Positions 10,431-22,500 of a stretch of DNA of 64,000 bases are shown here, in pieces. Numbering within the stretch: the first letter of the stretch is position 1; every line of letters starts with the position of its first letter. Where the stretch lies: positions 90,170,965 through 90,234,964 of the forward strand of contig OX352765.1 of NCBI GenBank assembly GCA_947095585.1, written 5' to 3'. The notes under the pieces are model-generated. The model had not been told where the DNA came from and searched no databases. It saw nothing but the letters and a program-made list of their open reading frames with translations. The position numbers and the translations under genes were made by a program. The DNA comes from Nephrocerus scutellatus. Lineage: Eukaryota; Arthropoda; Insecta; Diptera; Pipunculidae.

Positions 10431-10745
10431 GCTGCCAGGGTTTTGCCTTGCAAATGCTCAGGCACACATACCTGAAATATGCGAAGCCATTGATGTCAGA
10501 CCCTATCGAATTGGTACCACGGGAGTTGTCTGTCCAACGGATAAGGTTAGCCTTCGCGGAAACCGAGTCTGAGACACCTGGTGGAACTGTTCGTAGGACT
10601 GCCTGGACTGTGACAACTATGGTGCGGACCCAGTTTCGTTCTGGGGATGTATCGTGGAGCTGTAAAGTTTACTCTTGCAAGGGAGCAACGCTCGATAGGA
10701 GGATAGTACAATGAGTATGCTTCATGCCGCAAGGTGTGTAAGCGC

Positions 10746-10784
10746 GGGGCTCGTCCCCAACTCTACAACGATGTACTCTTCCCG
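10746..10784 (+). repeat. Stem-loop + TGTACTCTTCCCG module 1
   Basis: GGGGCTCGTCCCC can form a hairpin at 10746-10758 and is followed by the 13-mer at 10772-10784. Confidence 0.6.
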
Positions 10785-11392
10785 AAACTCCGCCATAGCC
10801 GGTCACAAGCCCGTGTTGAGAAAGGAGGAGTGGTAAACTCGTGGTGGGGTCCAACTGCATCATAAAATCTTATCTGGATATGGTGCGGGACTTTAGCACG
10901 GGAGATTAATAAGGTATGCTCATTATGGGCAATGTATTCGTAGTTAGCGACCCTGAATGGGCTACTAGTACTTAGAGATGATTTAATTGGTGTAGCTCTT
11001 CGTATTAAGTTGCCTAGTCGTAACAAAACTGATTAATTGACTGGATGTGCCTGGGATGGTTTCTATCCCAAGCGGTCTAGGATAAGGTGGTGTTTCCTAG
11101 TGACAAGTGATTGGGTTCGAGGTTCCGGACGATAATTTGCCAGTGTTGGTTTTTCCTTCGCAAAAAGGGATTTACTAACGAATTAAGTCCCTTGATGTCA
11201 GACCTCACTAAGGTCGCGTTGGTACCACGGGAGTTGTCTGTGCCAACGGACCAGGTTTTACCGAAACCTTTGGTTGAGGACCCGCTCGTTCTGGGGATTC
11301 CACGTAGGGGCTGCGGTTTACTCTCAAGAGAGGACCACTCGACAGAGATAGCATAATTATGAGAATACTTAATGGCGAAAGCCGGGTAAGTG

Positions 11393-11430
11393 AGGGCACG
11401 TCCCACTCGAATGATGATGTACTCTTCCCG
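11393..11430 (+). repeat. Stem-loop + TGTACTCTTCCCG module 2
   Basis: GGGCACGTCCC precedes the same 13-mer at 11418-11430. It closes the second leader unit. Confidence 0.6.
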
Positions 11431-11553
11431 AGGCTTACCAAAGACCAAGAAAGGCATTCAAAGTGAAGAACTAGAAAATTAGTAGCAAATAAACTTGAGG
11501 ACTTACTAAAGACCTCGTAAGTTAAAAGGAACAAGAAAGACATGCAAAGCGTT

Positions 11554-11604
11554 GGAGCGAGTCGAGGGTTCGCTCCTCATAGACTATATCCTGTACTCTT
11601 CCCG
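11554..11604 (+). repeat. Stem-loop + TGTACTCTTCCCG module 3
   Basis: A 7-bp stem, GGAGCGA paired with TCGCTCC (11554-11576), precedes the 13-mer at 11592-11604, just before the gag-like ORF. Confidence 0.6.
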
Positions 11605-12404
11605 GTTTTCGCAGAAACAACAAGGACGCTACCGCAAAAGACGTGATGAAGAAGGTGATGACCGAAGTGGGTCTTACCCTTGGGGTGAGGACGGGAATGT
11701 AGGTGTCCGCACCCCGAGCATCGGTGAACGACCCAAGCTAAGCAAGAACGTGAAGTTCTTCAAAGTTGGATTAAATGTGGCCAACACACCGAACCCTCGG
11801 AAGAAAATAGCTACCCAGGGAGTACCTTCCGACACAGCTACGAACGAGATAATGACGGTGCTGCACGAATAGAACCTCAAAGAAACAATGACGCTGGAGA
11901 ACTACAAGAAGAACATCGCTGTCGTGAGTTGGCCTAAAAAGTAGGGCACTGATGTGGTTGCGGACGTCATCGTGGAGGGGTCTGACCAAGTGATCGAAAC
12001 TCTCCTTGCTGCCGGACGTTGCTACATAAAGTGAACCTCCTGCGAGGGTTCGATCACACGATGCCCGATTTGGCTGCTTCATATGCCTCGCATTTGAATA
12101 CCGGATTGCGGAGTGCCCACTGAAGAAAAATGTCTATCGTCGTTGTGGTAGCCAAGGACGCGTGGCTGCAGGCTGCTGGAGGGTGTTACAAATCGCCCGC
12201 ACTGTCGCAACTGCGAATTAAAAGGACATTCTGCTGATCATCTAATGATGTCAGCATATTATCCTATTTATAGCGGAGTGGTTGCCAGGGCGAACGCCAG
12301 GCATTAGTAAGTATGTTAAGAGGGTATGAGAACCCAGTAAATTGCTGGAGTGCGATTTGGCGGTAGACGGACGTTATATAACGTTATAGACGGTGGGTAA
12401 ATAT

Positions 12405-12442
12405 AGGGCTCGCCCTCAAACATATCGGCTGTACTCTTCCCG
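12405..12442 (+). repeat. Stem-loop + TGTACTCTTCCCG module 4
   Basis: AGGGCTCGCCCT (12405-12416) precedes the 13-mer at 12430-12442, about 125 bases after the gag-like stop. Confidence 0.6.
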
Positions 12443-12445
12443 AGA

Positions 12446-14690
12446 AGTTGGAAAAAAGTCGTCAACAGTAACATATTATGATGATAATGCTTCCTTGTAG
12501 ATAACAGTAAAAAGTATTTAACATTTTAAGTGATACATTATCTTCTTTTGGCTAACTGATCCGTTTTGTCTGCATAAAAGTCAATCTGTGTTTTAATTGA
12601 TGCGTATTTATAAATAGAAATTACATAAAATCTGTTCAATAAGAAATATTCCTCAAGTGCTGGTCGATAACATCCATAAATGTTCGATAAGATTCGTATT
12701 TATTGGAATTTTTCAATACAAGTATACGCATCTGCGTTTAATCACACCAACGCATGGTCATACACATATGTGTTTGCGAAGTCAAGGAATATTTACTCAA
12801 AATAGCCACTGACTACTGCTCAAGATGATAAAGCATCGTCCGTCCGCTAGTAATGGCGCAACTGCACTCTGTCCATACTCCACTTGAGTAAAATGTTTAT
12901 TTATGCCATCAACTCGTGTATGGTGCTCGCTTATGGCTTCTGGTTCTTTTTGCTACCATCACCATCACCATCACTATCAACCTTTTGCCACTTCAGACAC
13001 TATTTGCTTAACTAAATTGTAAAAGAAAAAGATGAACATCCTTATTCGTTGGACGGTTGGTTGGACCCCGTTGGATGTACATAGTTAGACAATCGCACAA
13101 TCACAACGCGATGGAAGATCTTCGATAAAATGAAAATTATCAGGGAAAAATTCCAAAAGCAGACAATATGGGTGGCATGGCATGGTAGCACCTTGCCGAC
13201 CGATTATGGTCATCATCATCTTCATGGAATTATAGTCAACATCGCACGATCACGACGATACACTTGGATAGGTGTGTTTGTCTTGTCGTCTGGCTCCTAT
13301 TGTAATGGGTTTTCATCGTTATCGGACCAACAACTACGAAGCAAAGTAAACAAAACGACGGACGTACGGATGCATTAATTCCTGCTGCTGCTGCTGCTGG
13401 AAGATAGGCGCGATATTTCTGGATGTTTTTTTTTTATGATTTCTCTGCGGTGATGCTATTTTATTCAGTAAGCAGGGATTCCATTTTATTGTTTGTTCAG
13501 TTAAATTTGAAGAGATGCAATGCAGTTTCAACGAAAACAAAGTCTGCACAAAGAAAGGAAGCATTCTTCGATCTTTTTTTTTCGAATGACGATGGCATGG
13601 ATGGTATTATTATTATTATTGAAAGTATTATTTTAATAAATTTATGTTTTTCTTGTGTTACCTGAAGTACCCAGCACACTTTGAAGAAGCAAACGTGCCA
13701 AGTCCCATTCAAACGAAGCAGTCGTTACTACTTACTACTATAGAAGTACTCGTAAATGAACGAGAGGAGCCAACGTGACTTACCTTTTTTTCAAAAGAAG
13801 TTGCTTGCTCAGCGGAATGTGTTGTTTTCTTGCTGCTGCTGATGCTACTCTCCGAGAAACGCATATCAATGAACATAGAAAATATTTATGGAAATCAGTG
13901 ACGACGACAATGAAGCGATCGCCGGCACATGCGACTGCCATTTGGATTGAGATCAATCGGAGAGTGCAAAGTAAACATTTATTCGCTGGGTGATTCTAAA
14001 TTCGTATACATGGAATATATCACTCATCGCACTTAAGATTCTCTTTTTTTTTTGCTTACTTAATAAATAAATAAATTTTTTGCGTAGCGACGTGACGTTC
14101 CTCTGTTGTGCTGATATTTTATTCATTTTTATTGAACTCAAGAGCAACGCAAGAAAAAAATATCTAGATACATACATATACATTCGAAATAGGCGCGGAT
14201 CTATGACGTTCTGGTTCTGGTTCTCTGGTATGTTGTGACCAGCGAGCGAGATCGGAAAAAATAATTAAAATTAAATAAACAAAAAGATACTCTTAAAGTG
14301 TGAAAGAAGTGCCATTTATGAGATTGATTTGTGTGTTCAGTGTTGTTGTTATGATGCTTGCTTATTCGAGAGCTTTGCATACTTATTAATATCAATATTT
14401 TTGTTAGTCAATGGAAAGCAAAATATCGAAAAGTAAATATGTAATGGGAAATGTAAATTTTGAATTTCAATCCATTCAAGATTAGATCGCCTCAATACGC
14501 CAACCTATCCCACTGGGAACGCTTTTAGTCAATGTTTTAATTATTCTATTTATTCCACTTGAAAATTCTTCTTTTTACTTGGTTGGTTAAAAGTAAAATC
14601 CTTCCGACAGTAAAGGAATATAAGTTTTACTAGGCCCAGGCCCGATGAGATCCTTGCCAAAAAATTTGTAGTCTTGAATTAATAAGTGAG
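12446..14690. other. Non-coding with microsatellites
   Basis: AT-rich, no gene recognised. Simple repeats: CCATCA-type run (12956-12979), CTG run (13383-13398), TTA run (about 13603-13619). Confidence 0.4.
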
Positions 14691-14694
14691 ATAC

Positions 14695-14725
14695 TAAAAT
14701 TCGGCTCGAAGGACCAAATATTCAA
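14695..14725 (-). repeat. TTGGTCCTTCGAGCCG motif (inverted copy)
   Basis: AATTCGGCTCGAAGGACCAA, the reverse complement of the motif seen at 5.2, 16.75, 19.29 and 19.59 kb. Confidence 0.45.
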
Positions 14726-14998
14726 ACGGTGCTCAATGTACTAATCACTTTTTTTTTTGTCTGAGTCCGAGTTAACATAGGTAGCAAAATTTCGTACGAA
14801 AATCTGAAGTTTTAAAGCAAAATCGAAAATGTTCTGTAAGAGAAGGCTAGAGAAAGAATAAGTAGTATACCTTATTTACTATTGATTCTCTCTTTGTCTC
14901 TATCCTTTCCTGACAATATTATCACATATCAAAATTGGCATACACCACACAGATCACAAATGCATTTCATCTCTCGCGGATCGCAGTAAGCTATTGTT

Positions 14999-15019
14999 AT
15001 ATATATATATATATATATA
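14999..15019. repeat. (TA)n microsatellite
   Basis: Pure TA dinucleotide run of about 21 bases. Confidence 0.9.
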
Positions 15020-15239
15020 CCCTATCCAGAGAGCCACTTCTAATTCTGACGCATCCACAATCATTGATGCATGTAGCGTCATCTCGGAGAAATCCAGATG
15101 CTCTTCTATTGGAAAGCCATTAGATGGGCTACTGATCCAGCAACACCAAGTTGGATTCATTAGACCTGCATCACGCGAAGGGCGCGTCCGCAACCCTCAG
15201 CAAGCGGTTCGCCGAGGCAAATATAACCCTTGGCCTTGC

Positions 15240-15830
15240 CTTGGGTAATTAAACAGATAAAAGGTCTACGGAACGGGAGAAGTAAGTTGATCTGTAAAAG
15301 CGGGGAGCCAGTACCAAGGGTGGCCAAGGATCCAAGAATTCCACGATCGGCAAGAACATCACCTTTCTTTTCCGAAATTCATAACGAAAGACCTGATGGC
15401 CCTGCCGATTGAAGTTCCGACCGAGAGGAAAACACAGAGTGCTTCAGCCAATTAATCAGGCCCTTTTCGTACAAGGAAATCCTTAATTTTAACAGGAATA
15501 GCATTAATAAGCTGGTGAATTTTCCAACAGCTTGCGATATCACCTTCACAAAATTGATGTTGGCTCAGAGACAGAATGTAGGTTCTGTTCGGAAGATGAA
15601 GAGTCATCAGAGCACATACTCTGTGAATGCCTAGCATTACTTTGGTTAAGGAGAGGCATCTTTCACAAGAAAATAAGCTCGATGGCGGAGTTGAGAAATT
15701 CTGCTACTAAAGATGTATTATCGTTCATTAGGGACGTGGTACGTCTCTTAGAGTAAAGACACCATAAGATACAATAGATTTTTCAGGTCGCAGTGTCTGC
15801 CATATGGGCTAGGGTAGAATTTTAAAAGAA
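15240..15830 (+). mobile_element. C-terminal and 3' end of an RNase H-type LINE
   Basis: The frame at about 15455-15757 (with one frameshift) encodes a polymerase C-terminus: RPFSYKEILNFNRNSINKL, then RYHLHKIDVGSETECRFCSE, then EHILCEC, a Cys/His cluster of the C-x2-C...H-x3-C type, ending SFIRDVVRLLE and a stop. The downstream stretch with GATACAATAGAT and GGTCGCAGTG is shared with 22400-22490, so both belong to one family. A minus-strand relative lies at 50456-50960. The upstream part (15020-15450) is too decayed to read. Confidence 0.7.
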
Positions 15831-16340
15831 AGAAAAAACCATGCCTCAATAGTTTATCTCCATGTTGATCTTGGCCTTATCGTCTTTCACCCTTATGATT
15901 CCATTTGAAGAACTGCTTCACTATCAGCACAGATTTCTCGTTGGATTCAATGAGCTTCAAAAGCGAAGTGATATTTTACAGTAGGAAGGATTTCAAATGT
16001 ACTATGGATATACTTTATTATGCTGTTAACGTCCAGGTCTGCTTCGGCATTATTTTTTTTGCGTTAATACCTAAGTTAGCCTCACCTCACAATTCACTTG
16101 CAGTAAATGGCAAATTTGTTTCAAGACACTAAAGGATATGACTAATATGAAAGAACTATTTCTAAATTTTTAAATTATCTCGTAAATCCATTGCAGGATT
16201 AAAGCTAATAGGCAGAAAAATCGTTTTCTTGTTGTATTAGAGGAGTGGACTGTAAGTAACTGTTGCAAATATATACTGATTTACTGATTCAACAGTGAAA
16301 AGATATTGGCACTTTGTACAGAATTCTAAAGCTAAAGGAA
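15831..16340. other. Non-coding
   Basis: Nothing recognised; only short chance frames. Confidence 0.35.
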
Positions 16341-16810
16341 ATAAATGAGATTCTAACATTCAAAAACTCGGCTCGAAGGACCAAATATTGCAGTAAACCT
16401 TTAGGTAGTAGTAGAGAGCACCTGTACTCTGTAAAATTTGTTCATATAAAAGAGCGAATAAGTTGTCAGTATGGACTACAGAAAACAAAAATTTTCTGTC
16501 ACCTGAATTCCTAGTTATTTTAAATAAAAATATTTCATAGCAGATCACAAATCAAAGAATTCCTTCTAAATTCCTCAATCCTAGTGGTAAAATATCTACA
16601 TAATTTTTTATAAAAGAATAAGATTTCATCCTCACTGCCTTAACTATTTAACCTTATCCTTTTCTCCTTCTCAACGTTTCTAATTTGTTCTTCGGACAAA
16701 AAGCGCTCTTTCCAAGATAAACTGAGTATCTTTTAAACAATTTTCTGTAAATGTTGGTCCTTCGAGCCAAATTTTCGAATGTTTAAATGTCTCTAAATTT
16801 ACAGCAAACT
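16340..16810. repeat. Fold-back repeat with GGCTCGAAGGACCAA / TTGGTCCTTCGAGCC ends
   Basis: The left end at about 16355-16400 (CATTCAAAAACTCGGCTCGA...) and the right end at about 16710-16795 (TTTTCTGTAAATGTTGGTCC...TTCGAATGTTTAA) are inverted relative to each other. They match the ends of the unit at 19150-19330. The 300 bases between are unlike the 19-kb copy, so this is probably an expanded or interrupted copy. Confidence 0.45.
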
Positions 16811-19140
16811 TTTAGCTTTGTAAAATAATGTATCTAATGGGTTTCCCATCTCCTCTCTCTCTCTCTCTCCACTGCGTCAATTATATAACATTCTCCTACT
16901 ACTCCTCTCAACATTGCTTATTTATTCGTCGGATAGTAAGTACTCTTTCCACTTTATAAAATATTGTATTTATAAATTGTCATACTTTACGTGACTTTCC
17001 CACCGACCCCGATATATCCACTTCCCTTGTGCCACCCACATTGAAATATTAAATTACATTATTTACCTAATTGATTAGTAAGGAGACACATAGAGTGAAG
17101 AACATGGGATATTAATTAAAATGTCATTCATTGTCGTGTATGTGCGTGCGTCTTCCTCTATCTCCATTCATGCATACATAAAGTTCATTTACACAATGGG
17201 ACACGAGCGATTAAGGATATATGAACCAACACACACCATTACCATCAACATCAACCCTAAATTGATCGCATCCACACTAAAGTCGTGGCCGTGGCACGAC
17301 GACGACAACAGCTGCTGTCACAGCATCAACAACATCCATCGACATCGCTGTGGATAGCTCTTGTATAGCGAGTCCATCGTCGTCCGCCTGTGTTCTCCTT
17401 TTCCATGTGATTTTGATGTGGTTCGTCTGCTATACCCCACAGAAATCAGCAAATAACACCGACGACGATGACGAAATCTCTTCAGGAACATGTCAAACGA
17501 GACAGGGGACACCTAACAGGGATCAGTGCTGCGTAGCAGAGAGAACTCATCAGGATATTGGTGGTACAATCATTTGTGCGTTAGTTCATGATGGTGGTTC
17601 AACGCATCAAAAAAAGTGTCGTCGTGTCGACCACAGATGGTTGCATTCACGCGTCCTTTTTTATTTAAACTTCACAGACTACCGATGCGAATGCAATGAA
17701 TGAAAGATTGGAGTGCAGGGAAATCACCCACTTTGGTTGTTGATGTGTCACATTTGTTTGTAGTGGTGCAGCACTGGACGAAACTGGCTGTTGTTACGAA
17801 ACTGCACGAAATGCAATGTCCTTTGAAAATTTAATACTCTTTCTATTTCTTGATAAGAAGAGATAGAGGTTTACATTTCCTATTTCTGTTTTCTGAATCA
17901 CCATTCCCGTTGTTTGTCGGGGAACCCAGGATATATCCTTGCTTAAAATAGAAAAACTTTCGATGTGTTCGAATATTAAATCATATTTCAATCAGGAAGA
18001 GAAAGAATAAACCCACGAAGTGAAATTAAATTAATGCGTTTGTTCGTTCGTTCGTTCGTTCCTTTTTTTTCTTTTTTTCTTCCTTCCGTTCAGAATGTTG
18101 ACAATGTGTTTATTGTCAAGTGGGGTCCTTCATTTTTTCGTCCTTTCATTATGAGTTGGATTCATATTTTCCTCCAGCTGCATTTACTGCTCATCAATAT
18201 TTCACCCGCACATGTGTGAAGTATTTATTTAAAAATAAATAATAATTATATCTGTGAGGGGTGAATAAGAGTCCTTTTCAATATTTAACCGTGGATTCAA
18301 CAACAAACATAGTGGGGAGTCAGAGTTTATTCGAGAAAGAATGCAATCTGCCGTCTGAATGGATTCAATATTCAGTTCATGTACCAATCAGACAAAATGC
18401 ACAATTAAGAAAGGATGTGAATCCATCCGGTTCATCGAATGATCTCGCATACCACAAATTGAACTCACTTGACAGTGTTTTATGGCTTTTCGATTGCTTT
18501 ATTACTTTTCTTACACAGCTAACTCCTACACTGATAATTATCCTGTAGACCAATTGCCACAAGGTCGTAAATTATATTGTCCTCTAAAACCCAACTTTTA
18601 TTACAAATTTTCTTGTATTGCATGACACGGTTTGATGAGAAAACACGCCATGCGGTCGGTACCCGTAATTATATGAATTAATAGTTCGATTGGAATTTAA
18701 AAAAACCACTTAAATGCCTTTGCACTTGAGTGGTTATAATTTAAGTGCCACAGAGAAGAAAAATTCCATTGCCCACAGCGCAGCGCTGCCAAAAAAGGGA
18801 TACTTAAGAGCGCGTGTGTCGTCTATAATTGTCATGATACCGTTAGCGACATTGAGAATTACTTCTTTCCGTGCTTTTTGGAAATTTTTATAGCTTCACA
18901 ACAAGCAGTTTTCTCAATAATTATACCCATAAAGCAGAAACCATTGTGGAGCACACGTAATCAAATTAATTGCGTGACATTTATTAAAGGTGATGGGTGG
19001 TAAAATGGCTTCTTTGGGGTATTTCGGTGGAGTTTAAGGAAGACATAAACTTTAGTTTTGGTACAAATTTGTTTATAAATTAAATGACACTGAAATATAA
19101 ATATTTAACAAGGAATTCTTTAGTAACAAATTAATAATTA
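16811..19140. other. Non-coding with simple repeats
   Basis: (TC)n at about 16851-16870 and (GTTC)n at about 18040-18062. The 117-residue frame at 17350-17703 (+) has Cys, Asp and Thr clusters but no domain I recognise, and it overlaps AC/GAC-rich simple sequence. Confidence 0.4.
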
Positions 19141-19790
19141 AGATTTTAAAATTCAAAAACTCGGCTCAAAGGATCAACAGTTGCTGAAAATTGTCTAAAC
19201 GATTTCAAAACTATTACGAAAAATTGTTTGAAAGATAACAATTAAAGTTTAAAAGATAAATTGAGTATCTTTTAAATAACTTTCTGTAAATTTTGGTCCT
19301 TCGAGCCGAATTTTCGAATGTTTAAGTCTCTAAATTTACTCATTAAATAACAAATTTTTTGTACCATTTCTACCATTTCTCTTTATCTTAATAGATGGGA
19401 AAATTAAAAGGTTTCTTTACACTTAACAAAAATACTGGAAATCTTTCAATTTTCTAAAAGTTGGAAAACTGTCTAAAAGATATTAAAACTATTACGGGAA
19501 ATTGTTTAAAAGATAACCAACTATTAGAGAAAATTTAAATTAAAGTTTAAAAGATAAATTGGGTTTATTTTAAATAACTTTCTGTAAATGTTGGTCCTTC
19601 GAGCCGAATTTTCGAATGTTTTAATGTCTTTAAATGTACTCTTTATGTAGAATTTTTTTTTTAAATACACCAGGCGCTTCCGTACCATTTTTCTTCATCT
19701 TAATGGATGGGAAAATTAAAAGGTTTCTATACAATTAAAAAAAAACTGGAAATCTTTCAATTTTCAAAAAGTTGGAATATAAATCAATGA
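19140..19790. repeat. Tandem dimer of a fold-back repeat, period about 298 bp
   Basis: TTGGTCCTTCGAGCCGAATT occurs at 19293 and again at 19591. Flanks match over the whole unit: CTATTACG, AAAGATAAATTG, AATAACTTTCTGTAAAT, ATGGGAAAATTAAAAGGTTT, CTGGAAATCTTTCAATTTTC. The start of the block (19150-19210) is the inverted complement of the region around 19240-19330 over about 60 bp with mismatches, so the unit has long imperfect inverted ends like a non-autonomous fold-back element. No coding potential. Confidence 0.65.
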
Positions 19791-20850
19791 AATTCACATA
19801 TTTTTAGTTCTTCTAGTACAGTGAATTTACTTAATATTTTTTTTAGATGAAATAATTCAATCTCCTCTTGCCACGTTATATATAAAATCTAATCAAAAGA
19901 ATAAACAGCAACATAAAAAATATATTCAATATAAGTTTCCTGTTCTTTCCTTAAGAAATAGACTCATGAACGAAGTCATCAACATGAATTCGAGATGTCA
20001 AAGTTCGTGGAATGCCTGAAATAGCTAAAACCCATTAAATTGGCTAATAAAAATTAAAACGTTTCGTGTCTATTTGCCAGATAACAATATGATATACTTT
20101 CGTATCCTTTCACCGATTAAACAGCACCAATCTGATATTGCTGTTCCACCCGCAGGACCCACACGCAGTCGTTTGCATCGTTAACGCTGAAACCGACCTT
20201 CGTGTGCTATAAAAACCGAAAGTCATTTTTTAAACCTTTCTTTGCAAAGTGACTATTCAGAATCTTTCAGCAGTTTTATAGGACCATAATGTTTATTAAC
20301 CTTTAGATATGGTAAACTGTGAAAATGTAGGAAATAAACATTTATCTACTGTGGGGTTCTTTTGTGATTTTCATTTACTCAGTGAACGAACGATAATAAC
20401 ATTTTCACTATTAATTTGAACGTACATTGGTAATAAAAACTTTAAGAGAATAGTTTGGGGTTAAGGTGCGCTAATTTACAAGTTCCTTATTGGTAATTTA
20501 TTAACTGATGTTTGTTTGCCTTTTTACCTTTTTTTTTTAATTTGTAGGAGTAATTATTTTCAACCCTAATTGATTGAATTGATTGTACTTAAGGAACGTT
20601 TAGTTTAATTAGTCCGTTTGATTAACATTTTCGTGCATAGGGATAAAAAAAAATAACACATTAAGGAAATATGTACGAGAGCTGTTGTAATCCTACTTGT
20701 TCGTATATTTATTATTTACTAAAGGCCAGTAGCCGGAAAACTCTGGAAATTTAATTTGTGGTAGAATACGACATCCTATAAAAATTTCTAGTAAGATATA
20801 TATATATTCAATGTTGTATGATTTACGGAATTCCTAACATTTTTCCCAAA
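19791..20850. other. Non-coding
   Basis: AT-rich. Nothing recognised. Confidence 0.35.
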
Positions 20851-20854
20851 ACTG

Positions 20855-20935
20855 ATATTACGTTCATATTTATCCTAAAGGTATACAATTGTTTCAAGTT
20901 TAACCCTAAAAGTATGCAATAAAATGTAATGATTA
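20855..20935 (-). repeat. 57-bp minisatellite family, inverted degenerate copies
   Basis: AACCCTAAAAGTATGCAATA and a second block with CCTAAAGGTATACAAT are the reverse complement of the TATACTTTTAGGGTT core repeated at 30.2 kb. Confidence 0.45.
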
Positions 20936-20999
20936 AGGTCTTCAGCTTAAATTAACTTCAATATTTTCAATCCAAAAAAACTTAAACTAAGGCATAAGC

Positions 21000-22500
21000 T
21001 ATAGAAGGGATGGACGGAAGGAGAAGAAGAGGTGCTATGATAAACAGGGTCAGTTCTAAGAATAGATATGCTGCTGTGAAAGTCAAAGACGTTCAGCATG
21101 CTATAAACCCTAAAAAGCCTTCTGGTTATTGGCTCATTACAGCTGTTAATGCATGTTTAAAAATTAAAACATTTTTGGTAAGGCTAAATGAATTTTAATT
21201 CCAATTTCTTTCTAATCCAACTTATTCTCCAAATATGGATCCAATTTACTGGATACTGCCTATTTCTAATTAAACGAGGTGGCTCGATTTGTTTAACAAT
21301 AGAAAAGTCATTGCTGCTGCAGATCAGTATTTTGTAGAGTTAGATATTTGTATCTAAAAATCTGGAAAAGCATCTTCTTAAAGCAGGAGATATATTGATT
21401 CGAAAAAAGATTAATAAACTTTTCAAGACTATACTTCAAGATTTTCCAACGGCCGTCGCAGTCGCGTATACAATTCAGTAGCTTAGTGTTTTCTTTATGT
21501 AAAAGAGTACCAATTGAGTTAAGTCTCGGTTACATGAACTAATTAATGTAAGCCAAGTTGATGTCCACGTATGCCATAGCATTGACAAGAGACTTCTGCA
21601 TACTGATCAACATGCGTACTATAAGGGTAAATTTGCTCAACATACGCTGGTACGTACTATCGAATATTCCCTTGACTATAAGGAGTGGTAGCAATTGTAG
21701 CATTCCTAGACATTGAAGGCGCTTTTAACAACGTCAACAAATCTGCGATCGCAGATACAGTTTGCCAACTGAGTCGTCCTCCTGCTTATTAATTCAAAAC
21801 TAGGTGTGACGTCCACCAGGAGATCTTTTTGCAGAGGAACCCCGTAAAGTGGAGTTCTATCCGCCCTTTTATGGAACTTAATGGTGAATAAGCTGCTGAT
21901 TTTCCTGAGAATGAAGAGCTGCGTAGTGATCACTTGTGCGGATGACGTTGCTATTGTCGTCTCGGGAAAGCACCCTAATGCCTTAAAGGAACTACTACCA
22001 AATGCTCTCAAAAACTAAACAGATGGGCAGATCGTTGCAGTTTAGAGGTAAGCCCCCATAAAACTGAACTTGTCCTCTTCACAAGAAAATTTAAAATCCC
22101 ACATGTAGACCCTCCCTCTATTAAGAGCATTAGCTTAACTTATCTGACGAAGCCAAATATCTGGGTCTTATTCTGGATAGAAAGCAAAGCTGGAAGTATA
22201 ATGTATGAGTGGAGCGCTTCGCACACCTCTCTTCGCCGCAGTAGACATTCTGTTCAACCTTCTTATGACCGGAACCTTAATGTGATGTCAACAGGGCCGT
22301 CACCATAGCAATGATTAATAAGTGGTAGACTTCGTCTGACCGATTGGTATAATACCCCAGGGCTTAGGCAATCAAAACGGTTAATAAGGCCCTTTTCCTA
22401 TAAAGAAATCCTTGATCTACCCTACGATACAATAGATCTTTTAAGGTCGTAGAATCAGTGAATCAGCCAATTGGGCTAGGATTTTGTCTATAAAACACTT
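21000..22500 (+). mobile_element. RNase H-type LINE, RT remnant with deletions
   Basis: Traces of a non-LTR reverse transcriptase: AAVKVKDVQHAINPKKPSGY (21071-21130), DKRLLHTDQHAYYKGK (about 21580), FLDIEGAFNN (about 21704), a catalytic CADD in place of the usual YADD (about 21939), LNRWADRCSLEVSPHKTELV (about 22015) and AKYLGLILDRKQSWK (about 22150). The reading then jumps to a C-terminal piece (LIRPFSYKEILDL, about 22382) and a 3' end shared with 15760-15830. Many stops and internal deletions. The same family as 26150-28430. Confidence 0.75.

Larger units (their letters stand above)
10430..12445 (+). mobile_element. R1/LOA-like LINE: repeated 5' units plus broken gag-like ORF1
   Basis: Several related leader units (10430-10784 and 10850-11430) come before a decayed gag-like ORF1 that can be followed from about 11640 to a TAG at 12305-12307. 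Near its end it shows a CCHC-type knuckle (HCRNCELKGHSADHLMM, from 12200) and, upstream, degenerate Cys-rich knuckles around 12080-12150, as in ORF1 of R1/LOA-type LINEs. The leader unit recurs at 61140-61775 and, diverged, at 34240-34580. Four stem-loop plus TGTACTCTTCCCG modules punctuate the copy. Frameshifts and stops make it inactive. No reverse transcriptase follows within this copy. Confidence 0.75.

Noticed and set aside
17350..17703. 117-residue plus-strand frame with several cysteines
   Set aside because: Long for chance, but no recognisable domain and it overlaps GAC/CATC-rich simple sequence; no splice or start support.
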